Positions 8,802-18,177 of a stretch of DNA of 48,994 nt are shown here, in pieces. Within the stretch, counting starts at the first letter, position 1. Every line of letters begins with the position of its first letter. The position numbers were made by a program, and so were the translations under genes. The notes under the pieces were generated by a model. The model saw only the letters and a list, made by a program, of their open reading frames with translations. It searched no databases and was not told the origin of the DNA. Source of the stretch: Flavobacteriales bacterium UBA4466 (GTDB lineage: Bacteria > Bacteroidota > Bacteroidia > Flavobacteriales_D > Sanyastnellaceae); the NCBI GenBank assembly GCA_905182895.1, contig CAJJDD010000009.1, positions 1 through 48,994 on the forward strand, written 5' to 3'.

Positions 8802-9616
8802 AACTTCCAAGTAAAATAAACCACGCATCTTCAGATAACTTTTTTCTATTAGCTGGCCCATGTGCGGTGGAGAGCAGAGAATTGGTATTTACAATTGCTA
8901 CGCGTATTAAAGAAATCACTGACCGGTTAGAGATTCCATTTGTATTTAAAGGGTCATATAGAAAGGCAAATAGAAGCAGAATAGATTCATTCACGGGAAT
9001 AGGAGATGAAAAGGCGTTGAGTTATTTGGCTGAGGTGAGCGCAGAATTAAATGTGCCTGTAGTTACAGATATTCACACAGCAGAAGAAGCTATGCGTGCT
9101 GCAGATTATGTAGATGTGTTACAAATCCCTGCTTTCTTATGCCGACAAACAGATTTACTAGTAGCAGCTGCTAAAACAGGCAAGTTTGTGAACATACAAA
9201 AAGGGCAGTTTTTAGGGCCAGAGTCTATGCAGTTTGCGGTGAATAAAGTAAAAGATTCAGGAAATGACAATGTGTGGATTACAGAAAGAGGAACCACTTT
9301 TGGCTACCAAGATTTAGTGGTAGACATGAGAGGAATTCCTGTGATGAAGGAATACGCTCCTGTGGTAATGGATGTAACACATTCTCTTCAGCAGCCTAAC
9401 CAGTCTTCTGGTGTAACAGGAGGAAAGCCAGAACTTATAGAAACTATTTCTAAAAGTGCCATAGCAGCAGGAGCAGATGGATTATTCATAGAAACACATC
9501 CAGACCCGAGAAAAGCCCTCTCTGATGGAGCCAATATGCTACATTTAGATAATTTAGAGTCTTTACTTACAAGATTAGTTCACCTGAAGAAAGCGGTGAA
9601 TTCTTTTCCTGCCTAG
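8798..9616 (+). CDS. kdsA: 3-deoxy-8-phosphooctulonate (Kdo-8-P) synthase
   Basis: A 272-aa cytoplasmic enzyme condensing phosphoenolpyruvate with arabinose-5-phosphate to Kdo-8-phosphate, the first step of Kdo synthesis for the LPS inner core. Recognised by LLAGPCAVESRE at the N-terminus, FKGSYRKANRSR, PVVTDIHT, NIQKGQFL, ITERGTTFGY and FIETHPDP, the standard (beta/alpha)8 DAHP/KdsA motifs. Length is normal. Its ATG overlaps the preceding stop by four bases, so it is translated from the upstream message. Its presence supports a Gram-negative envelope with Kdo-containing LPS. Confidence 0.95.
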   Translation: MKLPSKINHASSDNFFLLAGPCAVESRELVFTIATRIKEITDRLEIPFVFKGSYRKANRSRIDSFTGIGDEKALSYLAEVSAELNVPVVTDIHTAEEAMRAADYVDVLQIPAFLCRQTDLLVAAAKTGKFVNIQKGQFLGPESMQFAVNKVKDSGNDNVWITERGTTFGYQDLVVDMRGIPVMKEYAPVVMDVTHSLQQPNQSSGVTGGKPELIETISKSAIAAGADGLFIETHPDPRKALSDGANMLHLDNLESLLTRLVHLKKAVNSFPA

Positions 9617-9699
9617 AGATTAAAAATTAAATAGTAAGGGATTATTTACTAAAAACATCTTCTGGGTTAACAGAGTTAGAATTAACTGAAGGTGAGTTC

Positions 9700-9728
9700 T
9701 TGTATGCTTTTTTTAAACAGTATCTTTG
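9700..9728 (+). promoter_or_regulatory. Promoter of the SulP gene (-33 TTG, -7 TATCTTTG)
   Basis: TTG at 9700-9702 is followed after 18 bases by TATCTTTG at 9721-9728, close to the Bacteroidota consensus TTG-N17-23-TAnnTTTG. The SulP ATG begins at 9755, 26 bases after the -7 box. Confidence 0.65.
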
Positions 9729-9754
9729 CACGCTTTTTCACGTAAGTAATTCCT

Positions 9755-11425
9755 ATGATAAAGCACGCACTAAGAAATTTCACGTTTAATCCCAAAGACG
9801 ATATTTTATCTGGTTTAACGGTAGCTATAGCATTAGTTCCAGAAGCTGTAGCATTTGCTTTCGTAGCAGGCTTGTCTCCTATGGTAGGATTGTATGGAGC
9901 TTTTATGATGGGAATAGTGACTGCTCTTTTCGGTGGTAGACCAGGAATGATCTCTGGAGCTACAGGAGCTACAGCAGTAGTAATGATAGCGCTTATTAAA
10001 GGTGGAGAGCTCATGGGAGCTGCACAGGGAATAGAAAACGGAGGATTATTATTTCTTTTAGTCACTCTATTTATGGTAGGAATTATCCAAATCTCTGCTG
10101 GGTTATTTAAACTAGGTAAATTCGTAAGGTTGATTCCTCATCCTGTAATGATGGGTTTTGTTAATGGATTGGCCATTGTCATTTTTCTAGCTCAGGCTGG
10201 AATGTTTAGAAAACCTATTTTACAAAACGGAGCTAAAATCGCTTTACCAAAAGAAGAAGGAAACGGATTTATTACAGAATGGCTGCAAGGTCCAGAAATG
10301 TGGACTATGCTCGGATTGGTGGCGTTAACTATGGCTATTATGCACTTCCTGCCTAAGCTGACTAAGAAAATTCCTTCGGCTTTAGTAGCTATTGCGGCAG
10401 TGACAGGTATCGTTATATTCGGTCAAATAGATACAGCTACGGTGAGTTCATTTATTACAGACGGTTTGCCAGATGGTCAGCAAGGTGGAGTGAGTGGTGG
10501 TTTTCCAGCATTTAGATTTGATGTGTTGAATCCAGCTTTATATACGAGTTCTAACCTGTTATTCATGTTGCCTTTTGCTTTTATTCTAGCAGCGGTAGGA
10601 CTTATAGAATCGTTAATGACACTGAATTTAGTGGATGAGTTAACAGAAACGAGAGGAAGTGGAAACAGAGAATGTGTAGCTCAGGGAAGTGCTAATATTT
10701 TAAATGGATTTTTCGGAGGAATGGGAGGTTGTGCCATGATAGGCCAGTCTATCATCAATGTAAACTCAGGAGGAAGAGGGAGGCTATCAGGGATATCAGC
10801 TGCACTGGCACTTCTCGTGTTCATTTTGGTAGGAGCCCCTGTGATAGATAAAATTCCTATTGCAGCCCTAGTAGGAGTGATGTTTATGGTAGTGATAGGA
10901 ACTTTCGCTTGGAGTAGCTTGAGGATTCTGCATAAAATTCCACGACCAGATGCATTCGTGTTGATAGCAGTTTCTGCTATAACAGTGTGGCAAGATTTAG
11001 CCATAGCGGTAATAGCAGGTGTAATCATGTCTGCGTTGGTATTTGCATGGAAAAACGCTACTATGATTAGAGCCAGAAAAAGCACTCAAAGAAGATGGAA
11101 CTAAAGTGTACCAGATTTGGGGACCATTATTCTTCGGTTCTGTGCAGAATTTTAATGCTAAGTTTGATCCTGCTGGAGATCCAGAAAGTATAGAAATTGA
11201 CTTTATCGAATCTAAGGTTTCAGACCATTCAGGGATGGAAGCGATTAAGACTATAGCTGAGAAATATGAAGTCTTTAGGAAAGAAAGGTTAAACTTACAC
11301 ATCTAAGCCCAGATTGTAAAACTCTATTACTTAAAGGAAATGAGAGTTTTGGTCAAATGATAGAAGAGTCTGTAGAAGACCCTAGATATTATGTGGTTAC
11401 TAGTACGTTGGATAACGAGGTTTAA
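9755..11425 (+). pseudogene. SulP-family anion transporter, STAS domain frameshifted
   Basis: The first 449 codons encode an apparently complete SulP membrane domain: TVAIALVPEAVAFAF, GLYGAFMMGIVTALFGG, ISGATGATAVVM and GGMGGCAMIGQSIINVNSGG, with about 10-12 membrane segments. SulP proteins are sulfate, bicarbonate or other anion uniporters or symporters and end in a cytoplasmic STAS domain. Here the frame stops at 11102-11104. The STAS domain continues in the next frame (KVYQIWGPLFFGSVQ...IDFIESKVSDHSGMEAI), and after a second shift near 11271-11290 as VKLTHLSPDCKTLLL to a stop at 11423-11425. The first shift is explained by one extra A in the A5 run 11077-11081. A truncated transporter might still be made. 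Substrate cannot be told by eye. Confidence 0.85.
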
Positions 11426-11858
11426 GCTCACCCTGTGGTGAATTACTTAATCAGCTCAAAAGGTCTTCTCCTAGCTCCATTCCAGTCCTTTCCTCAGCCG
11501 CTATTGGCAGGGTGTTCATATTCTCAGATTCTATGAAATGAATTCAGAAACACTTTGGAATACTTCCCTAGTGTAATACGTTTTTTATAGCTGCCTTAAA
11601 GCGTGGTTATGGAGTACTCATTTCTCTAGCTTACTCTAGTAGTTTGTATCGCGTAGCCAGTTCTCTTCCATCCAGTGAGATTAAAGCTATGCAAGTAGCC
11701 TCCACTTCCGCTCAGCGCTTTATTTACTTCATGCAACTTCAGGTACTTCAGTACAGTATTATTCGAATATTCTGTCAAAAGATAGGCTTCTGCTGGCTTA
11801 GCCGTGTAAAGAATGTATAAATCAGATTTTATTCAATAGAGTTAAATATAGGTACAAA
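11426..11858. other. Gene-poor spacer with a possible decayed coding remnant
   Basis: About 430 bases without a credible gene. On the minus strand 11626-11832 is open for nearly 70 codons without a start codon; it reads LYILYTAKPAEAYLLTEYSN and later GSGGYLHSFNLTGW before stopping. The composition looks protein-like, but I recognise no family. It may be a leftover of a deleted gene downstream of the S46 peptidase or a chance open frame. Confidence 0.3.
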
Positions 11859-11892
11859 AAAAGCCGTTTGATTTTAGTCAAACGGCTTTAAA
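11859..11892 (-). terminator. Intrinsic terminator of the yidC-DUF6438-S46 operon
   Basis: A perfect 12-bp stem, AAAGCCGTTTGA (11860-11871) and TCAAACGGCTTT (11878-11889), with a 6-base loop. On the minus strand it is followed by a U-run (A-run 11856-11862 on the plus strand). It lies 32 bases past the stop of the S46 peptidase. Confidence 0.85.
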
Positions 11893-11923
11893 ATGCTTTA
11901 TGGTGAGAAACTTAATCTCTCAT

Positions 11924-14149
11924 TTAGTCCATCATTGGAATGTCTCCATCTTCCACTGGAGCCATCTCTAAAACTGGTTCTGGTATAACTGTTTTACGTT
12001 CTGTTACGAGATCCATTTCTTCTATAAGATTCTTTTTGGATTTGTCTATGATGAAAAGTACATATCTAATATCTACAGAAATAGTTCTCTGAAGTTCTTT
12101 TTCAAAAGCGATATCTCCACTCATAGCTTCCCAGTTACCATCAAAGGCTGTACCGATCAAATGACCATCTCCGTTAATTACAGGACTTCCAGAGTTACCC
12201 CCAGTAATATCATTATCCGTAAGGAAGCATACTATTAGATCTCCATTAGCATCTGCATAGCTGCCAAAATCTTCGTTTTCGATAAGCTCTTTCAGTTTGC
12301 TAGGAACTATAAATTCAGGATTAGAAGGGTCTTCTTTCTCTAAAATTCCTTTGTGAGTAGTAATGTAATCGTAATGCTTAGCATCTGCAGGAAAGTAATC
12401 CTGAACAGAACCATAAGTTACTCTCATAGTAGAGTTGGCGTCTGGAGAATAGTTTTTAGAAGAGTTCATTTGTCTTAAACCATCTACGAATAATCTATAA
12501 CTCTTATCATAAGCCACAGGGTCGGCATCACCAAAACCAGTTCTATAAAGAGCGATCACAGAACCAGCAAATTGCCATGCTAGATCTTTCTCTAAAGTTT
12601 TCATTTTAGGCTTAGCTATGAAAGCATCGAAGTTTTCTTTGTTAGCGAAGATGGATTTGTCATACATCTTATCAGCAAATTTCTGAACGTTTCCTTTGTA
12701 CTTACCATTGATAGTTTGGAAAATAGCTGGGACTTGGTCAGCAGGAACATTCTTCATGTACATAGTCATCACCTTCACGAAAAGGTCTTTGTCTAGCATC
12801 TCGTTATACTCACTGTAAGAACCTTCTCCCTGAGCTGTTAGTCCAGCCAATTTATCTGTAGGAAATTCTTTAGCTTCAGCATCATAGGAACGCTGAATCC
12901 CATTACCCATTCTCCATGCCTTAAGCACGATGTCCGCTCCAGTTATTCCAGCTTCTACTAAATACTTGTCAGCTTTTACATAAGGAGTAGTAGCAGTGTA
13001 ATGATCCTCCATCATTTTTAATGCAGAACCATACTTTTCTTTTCTCTCTCCATCAGCATTAGCCCACTGCTGGAAATCTCTTTCTATAGCTTGTTTTTGA
13101 CCATAAACATTCAGTCTCTTAAGTCCTTTAGTTTGACCTATGAAGTATTTCCAGTAGTTAGCTACTCCAGCATATTTACTAGCATACATTAGTCTCACTT
13201 GAGGATCTTCATCCATGTGAGACTTCATTGTCTTTAGTTTTAAATCTCTTACTTCCACTACAGCAGGATTAGCTACATCTATAGCTTGTTTAACTCCGAA
13301 AGAAGATAAATATCTGTCAGTAGATCCAGGATACCCCATGATCATAGCATAGTCTCCTCCCTCTACTCCTAAAGCACTTACAGGTAAGTGATGTTTAGGT
13401 GCGTAAGGTTTATTAGATTCACTATATCCAGCTGGGTTATTGTCAGCGTCAGCATATATTCTTAACATAGAGAAATCTCCAGTATGTCTAGGCCACATCC
13501 AGTTATCAGTGTCGCCACCAAATTTCCCTATAGCTTCTGGTGGGTTACCTACTAACCTTACATCACTAAACGTTTTGTAAACCATTAAGTAAAACTCATT
13601 TCCATAAAAGAATGATTTCACTTCAGTTTCATACATTCCATCATTAGTAGATTCTTCCATAATGGCTTTACTGCGCTCAGCTATTAAAGCTGCTCTATCT
13701 GCCTCTGGAGTAGTATGATCTATCCCTTCTAGTACTCTTGCCGATACGTCTTCTATTCTCTCAAGAAAAGAAACCACAAAGTCTGTTATAGGCATTTCCT
13801 GGTTTTTTTCATAAGCCCAGAAACCTTTGGTAAGGTAATCGTCTCCGTTTTGAATAGCTAACGTTTGGATAGCATCGTATGCACAGTGGTGGTTCGTAAG
13901 AACTAAACCTTGATCAGAAATCATCTCGGCAGTGCATTGACCATAATTTAAACGTACAATGGCATCTTTAAGACTAGCGTTATTGATGTCGTAAATATCT
14001 TGAGCAGATAAGTTAAGACCTAATCCTTTCATTTCGGCTTCGTTCATCTTATTTAAAAGACTCACTAACCACATTCCTTCATTCGCCTTAATAGCTGAAA
14101 AAGAAGTAACGGCTATTAATAGTATGAGCAGTTTTTTCATTGGATTCAT
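11924..14149 (-). CDS. S46 family dipeptidyl-peptidase (DPP7-like)
   Basis: A 741-aa exopeptidase with a signal peptide (KKLLILLIAVTSFSAIKA). Catalytic His88 is in LTNHHCAYDA, and Ser653 is in GGNSGSPV. S46 enzymes release dipeptides from peptide N-termini in the periplasm of asaccharolytic and peptide-using bacteria. Specificity is set by the residue 18 positions after the Ser: Gly in DPP7 (hydrophobic P1), Arg in DPP11 (acidic P1). Here it is Gly671 in AFDGNWEAMSGD, so a DPP7-like preference is inferred. Translation may start at Met1 or Met4. It is the last gene of the yidC operon, 18 bases after DUF6438, and ends at a strong terminator. Confidence 0.92.
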   Translation of the reverse strand: MNPMKKLLILLIAVTSFSAIKANEGMWLVSLLNKMNEAEMKGLGLNLSAQDIYDINNASLKDAIVRLNYGQCTAEMISDQGLVLTNHHCAYDAIQTLAIQNGDDYLTKGFWAYEKNQEMPITDFVVSFLERIEDVSARVLEGIDHTTPEADRAALIAERSKAIMEESTNDGMYETEVKSFFYGNEFYLMVYKTFSDVRLVGNPPEAIGKFGGDTDNWMWPRHTGDFSMLRIYADADNNPAGYSESNKPYAPKHHLPVSALGVEGGDYAMIMGYPGSTDRYLSSFGVKQAIDVANPAVVEVRDLKLKTMKSHMDEDPQVRLMYASKYAGVANYWKYFIGQTKGLKRLNVYGQKQAIERDFQQWANADGERKEKYGSALKMMEDHYTATTPYVKADKYLVEAGITGADIVLKAWRMGNGIQRSYDAEAKEFPTDKLAGLTAQGEGSYSEYNEMLDKDLFVKVMTMYMKNVPADQVPAIFQTINGKYKGNVQKFADKMYDKSIFANKENFDAFIAKPKMKTLEKDLAWQFAGSVIALYRTGFGDADPVAYDKSYRLFVDGLRQMNSSKNYSPDANSTMRVTYGSVQDYFPADAKHYDYITTHKGILEKEDPSNPEFIVPSKLKELIENEDFGSYADANGDLIVCFLTDNDITGGNSGSPVINGDGHLIGTAFDGNWEAMSGDIAFEKELQRTISVDIRYVLFIIDKSKKNLIEEMDLVTERKTVIPEPVLEMAPVEDGDIPMMD

Positions 14150-14167
14150 TTATTTATTTGGTAAGAT

Positions 14168-14734
14168 TTATTCTGTTTCTATAGCTGGTTTCCATTCTAG
14201 CGTTGCAAAGGTGTCGTCCAACTCCTTATATAATTTCTTTAACTCTCGGGGACTTTCGTATCTGTCTAGAATGTTATGGGACTTTCTTTCTAAATTTACC
14301 GAAGAAATTATTGAAGGAAGGTCCATAACGTACTCATTGTCATAAATGCTATCGAGAGCGAAGTAATTCACATCATGAATTCTTTGAATAATTGAGTCTA
14401 TTTGGGCAGCTGTGAGCATAGCTTCATACTTCCCCATTTTATCTACAAAGTTTATTCCTTCATAGCTTACTAGTCCTTCCTGAGATATACTAGATTTAAA
14501 CACAGGACACATCCCGAAGCAGTATGTTCTGCGGTAAGTAAGAAGTGGTTCAGAGGTAACAGAAACTAATTCATCTACTGAGTCTATAAGTTGTAAGTTC
14601 TCTAGAGTTAATGAAGTATCTATTTTAATCCCTTCAACAATCTCTTCTGAAGATTCACTTGCATTTTTTAATCCACATGCGTGAATGGTTAATGCTAACA
14701 AAAAGAGATATATGTAAGAAAGGGTTTTATTCAT
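14168..14734 (-). CDS. DUF6438 lipoprotein
   Basis: A 188-aa protein with an SPII signal (LFLLALTIHAC, lipobox Cys20). The domain is recognisable as DUF6438: YRRTYCFGMCPVFKSSI (Cys72, Cys76), then a GLVSYEGINFVDKMGKYEA segment and a C-terminal helix-rich part. The R-x-C-x-G-x-CP-x-F/Y pattern defines the family. The function is unknown; the paired Cys could form a disulfide in the periplasm. It starts 4 bases after the yidC stop and 18 bases before the S46 peptidase, inside one operon. Confidence 0.8.
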   Translation of the reverse strand: MNKTLSYIYLFLLALTIHACGLKNASESSEEIVEGIKIDTSLTLENLQLIDSVDELVSVTSEPLLTYRRTYCFGMCPVFKSSISQEGLVSYEGINFVDKMGKYEAMLTAAQIDSIIQRIHDVNYFALDSIYDNEYVMDLPSIISSVNLERKSHNILDRYESPRELKKLYKELDDTFATLEWKPAIETE

Positions 14735-14738
14735 AGAG

Positions 14739-16613
14739 TTATTTCTTCTTTTTTTGCTGAGCCATCTTTCTCTGCTGATCTTTCTGCATATCCTCTAATC
14801 GTTGAGAAAACGCAGATTTCTTTTTTACAGGCTTAGCTTTGTTCTGTTCCATTTTAGCTTTAATGCTTTCTTCATTAATAAGGAATCGTTTGATGAAAAG
14901 CATTTGACTTATAGAGAAAACGTTGGCTAAGAAATAATATAAACTCAGGCCAGAAGCGAACTTGTTAAAGAAGAAGAGCATCATCACTGGAAAAATATTC
15001 ATGATTACCTTCATGTTAGGCATTCCCGGTTGTGTACTCTGAGGCATGTTTCCAGAACTCATCCTAGTGTAGAAGAACATAGAAATAGCCATCAGTACAG
15101 TGAACCCACTTACGTGTGCTCCATAAAAAGGGACATCGAAAGGAAGATTAAGAATAGAATCATAAGAACCTAAATCATCTGCCCATAAGAAAGACTTCTG
15201 TCTTAGATCAATGTTGGCTGGAAAGAAACGGAACATAGCATAAAGAATAGGCATTTGGAGTAATGCCGGTAAACATCCTGCCATAGGATTTACGCCCGTT
15301 TGTTTGTAAAGTGCCATGGTCGCTTGCTGCTTCTCAACGGCACTTTTTCCTTCGAATTTTTTATTTATCTCATCTATCTCAGGTTTCAGTACTTTCATTT
15401 TAGCACTGTTCATGTAGTTTTTCCATTGTACTGGAAATAGCACAGTTTTTACTACTAGCGTTAAAAGGAATATTAATAGACCAGCACTTAATGCTAGATT
15501 AGCACTCATCCAGTTAAAGAATGGAGCGATTAGGGCTCTGTTTACCCATCCGAAAATGGTCCAACCGTAATCTGGGATTTTAACTACACCTGGAACATCT
15601 AGAGCTGTTAAAATCTCTAAATCATTAGGCCCCATAAATAGTTTAAAAGGAAGAGCACCGTTTCCAGTGTGATTATTTGTAAGTGCTAACCTAGTCTCAT
15701 AATAAGTAGAGTGTATAGTGTCTGCTTCTATATCTGCTGGATAACTTCTTACAAATCCTCCTTTGCCAAATCCGGCCTCTGAAATAGCAATCACAGAGAA
15801 ATAATTCTGCTTGTGTGCTACCCAGTTAAGTTTGTCCTCTACTTCATCTTCATTATCTCTAGACTCTCCTAGATAATCTCGTCCATCTTCGAATGTTTTA
15901 AAAAACACACTAGAGTGAAGTTGTTCGTTATAGATTCCTTTTTCTTGGTGAAGGGCTGCCGTATTCCAATCCAATAGAACTTTAGAACCAGCACGACCTG
16001 CATTCACCAGATTAACCGTTACATCTGTGTCATAACTATTCGGATAAACCGCATAGTTGATCTCTATTTTAGAACCTGCACCTAAATCTGAAGTGAATGT
16101 AATGCTAGAGGTATCGGTAACAGAAAAACTTTGTTTAGAAGGCCTGAAGAATAAATCTTTAGTATTGATGGTCTTTCCTCCATGCTCGAAACTAATATTC
16201 ATTGAACTCTGAGGAGAGTTAGCATCCCATAATTCTACAGCAGAAGAATCTTGATAAGCAACATAACCATCAGTTAATACAAGTCTTTTTGGAAGTCCAC
16301 CTTTAGTTCCTATAGTTAAATCCCAGTTTCCGTTGGAGATAACGATGTCTTTGTTTTGCAACGCTGGAACCACATAGTTAGAATCACTAGGGTCGTTAGA
16401 ACCTGTAAATTCTTCAATATCTGCAGTGTTTCTACCTAGATCATCTTGTGTGATAATGGGCTGTACTTGTTCTGTTCGAGACAGACTGTCAAGCCGAGCT
16501 TGCTCTTTTTGCTGTGCAGCGATTTCTTCCTCTGAAGGTGAAAATAAAAATGTGTAGGCTGCGAATAGTACCAAGCATGATACTATGAAGCCGATAGTGG
16601 ACTTATTATCCAT
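14739..16613 (-). CDS. yidC: Membrane protein insertase YidC
   Basis: A 624-aa inner-membrane insertase acting with or without Sec. The N-terminal membrane anchor (STIGFIVSCLVLFAAYTFLF) is followed by a large periplasmic beta domain (about residues 40-345). The conserved core has several transmembrane segments, with LVVKTVLFPVQWKNYMNSAK, the cytoplasmic coiled region, GVNPMAGCLPALLQMPILYA and SLYYFLANVFSISQM. The C-terminal tail is strongly basic (Lys-rich), as usual in Bacteroidota, for ribosome contact. First gene of the yidC-DUF6438-S46 operon. Its -7 box lies at 16639-16646. The gene is intact and of normal length. Confidence 0.95.
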   Translation of the reverse strand: MDNKSTIGFIVSCLVLFAAYTFLFSPSEEEIAAQQKEQARLDSLSRTEQVQPIITQDDLGRNTADIEEFTGSNDPSDSNYVVPALQNKDIVISNGNWDLTIGTKGGLPKRLVLTDGYVAYQDSSAVELWDANSPQSSMNISFEHGGKTINTKDLFFRPSKQSFSVTDTSSITFTSDLGAGSKIEINYAVYPNSYDTDVTVNLVNAGRAGSKVLLDWNTAALHQEKGIYNEQLHSSVFFKTFEDGRDYLGESRDNEDEVEDKLNWVAHKQNYFSVIAISEAGFGKGGFVRSYPADIEADTIHSTYYETRLALTNNHTGNGALPFKLFMGPNDLEILTALDVPGVVKIPDYGWTIFGWVNRALIAPFFNWMSANLALSAGLLIFLLTLVVKTVLFPVQWKNYMNSAKMKVLKPEIDEINKKFEGKSAVEKQQATMALYKQTGVNPMAGCLPALLQMPILYAMFRFFPANIDLRQKSFLWADDLGSYDSILNLPFDVPFYGAHVSGFTVLMAISMFFYTRMSSGNMPQSTQPGMPNMKVIMNIFPVMMLFFFNKFASGLSLYYFLANVFSISQMLFIKRFLINEESIKAKMEQNKAKPVKKKSAFSQRLEDMQKDQQRKMAQQKKKK

Positions 16614-16638
16614 AAAATTGTTCTCTTTTTTTCGGGTG

Positions 16639-16646
16639 CGAAGATA
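16639..16646 (-). promoter_or_regulatory. -7 element for yidC operon
   Basis: Minus-strand TATCTTCG, 25 bases before the yidC ATG, matches TAnnTTyG and the spacing seen for other genes here. Confidence 0.6.
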
Positions 16647-16797
16647 TATATTAGCCAGCGGTTATAAGCCTTTTCTTCATAAGAATTGATAAATGTAGAT
16701 TTCTATTTATTCTGAATGAGCAGAGGAAAATAACATTGACGGATTTTCTTATATACAATTCAGTCGTTTTAGGTAGGAGAGTTTCTTTTAGGAAAGT

Positions 16798-16805
16798 TAT
16801 TTTCG
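16798..16805 (+). promoter_or_regulatory. -7 element directly before the glycosyltransferase (leaderless candidate)
   Basis: TATTTTCG ends 7 bases before the ATG at 16813. With transcription starting a few bases after the -7 box, the message would begin at or next to the start codon. Confidence 0.45.
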
Positions 16806-16812
16806 CGTAGCA

Positions 16813-18042
16813 ATGTCAAAACTCGCCATTCTTACACAGTATTACCCTCCAGAGACTGGAGCTCCTCAAAACAGGCTACACAGTCTATCTAAAAATATGA
16901 TAGCATGTGGTTATGATGTGACTGTTTTCACGAGTATGCCGAATTACCCAAATATGGAAGTAGCTGAAGGGTATAAAAAGAAATGGCATTCTTCAGAAGT
17001 TATAGACGAAGTGAAGGTTTACAGGTCATGGCTTTTTGTCTCTAAGAATCCCTCTATTGTTTTTAGGCTTATTAATTACTTTTCATTTTGTGCCACTAGT
17101 TTTTTTAGAATGTTGATGAGGATGAAACGCAGTGAAGTCATTATCTGCGAGTCTCCACCATTGTTTTTAGGGATAACCGCGGTACTCATTTCTAGAATTA
17201 AAAAAACTCCATTGGTGTTTAATGTTTCTGATTTATGGCCTAAAAGTGCAGAAGAATTGGGGCTGATAAAGAATAAATCTATTATTAGAATTACTACACT
17301 ACTAGAGGAATGGATCTATAAAAAGTCTACGGCGATATGTGGTCAAACTAAGGGTATAGTAGGGGATATTCAATCCAGATTCCCCCAGAAGCCGATTTAT
17401 TGGTTTCCGAATGGAGTTGATTCTGAATTAATAGAACGCGACTTTTCTTTAATCCCATCACTAAGGAAAGGGTATGGAATAAATGACCAAACCTTGGTCA
17501 TAGGCTACGCTGGAATTATAGGGCATGCTCAGGGCTTAGAAATCATTATTAGCGCAGCGAAAACTCTAGGCAGCCAAGATGTGCTGTTTCTATTAGCGGG
17601 TTCAGGGCCTGTGTTACACAGGCTCCAAGAAATGGTTAAAGCAGAAGGCCTTCAGAACATTAGGTTTATAGGTTCTTTTCCTAAAGAAAAAATGTTAGAG
17701 GTGATAGCTACGTTTGATCTGGCGTTTGTCCCTTTAAAAAAATCCAAATTGTTTTTGGGGGCTATTCCAAGTAAGATTTTTGAAAATTTAGCATTGAAAA
17801 AGCCATTGTTGCTAGGTGTGGATGGAGAAGCTAGAGCGTTATTTATCGACCAGGGAAAAGCTGGGCTGTTCTACGAGCCTGAAAATAGCACTGAATTAAC
17901 AAAGGCGATTGAGAGATTTATTTCCGATAAATCGCTGGGACACGAGCTAGGCGAAAATGGGAGGAGATTTGTGATTGAAAACTTTAACAGAAAGCATATA
18001 GCGGAATCATTCGCAGAGTTTTTAAAGAACCTAAAAAAGTAG
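16813..18042 (+). CDS. Glycosyltransferase family 4 (WbuB-like)
   Basis: A 409-aa GT-B fold glycosyltransferase. The N-terminal domain begins AILTQYYPPETGAPQNRLHS, typical of WbuB/WcaI-type enzymes that transfer sugars in O-antigen or capsule synthesis. FNVSDLWPKSAEELG and FPNGVD mark the interdomain region. The C-terminal nucleotide-sugar domain has IGYAGIIGHAQGLEIII, FIGSFPKEKMLEVIA, and a degenerate E-x7-E region (SKIFENLALKKPLLLG). Donor and acceptor are unknown. It stands alone, not in a polysaccharide cluster, and has its own close promoter. The 135 bases after it contain no recognised gene or clear terminator. Confidence 0.88.
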   Translation: MSKLAILTQYYPPETGAPQNRLHSLSKNMIACGYDVTVFTSMPNYPNMEVAEGYKKKWHSSEVIDEVKVYRSWLFVSKNPSIVFRLINYFSFCATSFFRMLMRMKRSEVIICESPPLFLGITAVLISRIKKTPLVFNVSDLWPKSAEELGLIKNKSIIRITTLLEEWIYKKSTAICGQTKGIVGDIQSRFPQKPIYWFPNGVDSELIERDFSLIPSLRKGYGINDQTLVIGYAGIIGHAQGLEIIISAAKTLGSQDVLFLLAGSGPVLHRLQEMVKAEGLQNIRFIGSFPKEKMLEVIATFDLAFVPLKKSKLFLGAIPSKIFENLALKKPLLLGVDGEARALFIDQGKAGLFYEPENSTELTKAIERFISDKSLGHELGENGRRFVIENFNRKHIAESFAEFLKNLKK

Positions 18043-18177
18043 TCTTATGAAATGGATTTTTTATTGATTTCAATAGCCTTTGTATATGGATGAGATTCCT
18101 CTGAGCGCTCTGTTGCACAGTTCGATATCTCTACGGTTTCTCACACCAGATTATGCGCTGGAGTTGGAGGGGATGGA

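Noticed and set aside
9682-10065. 127-codon minus-strand frame opposite the SulP gene
   Set aside because: Low-complexity Pro/Ile/Ala-rich antisense of a membrane protein; no supporting signal.
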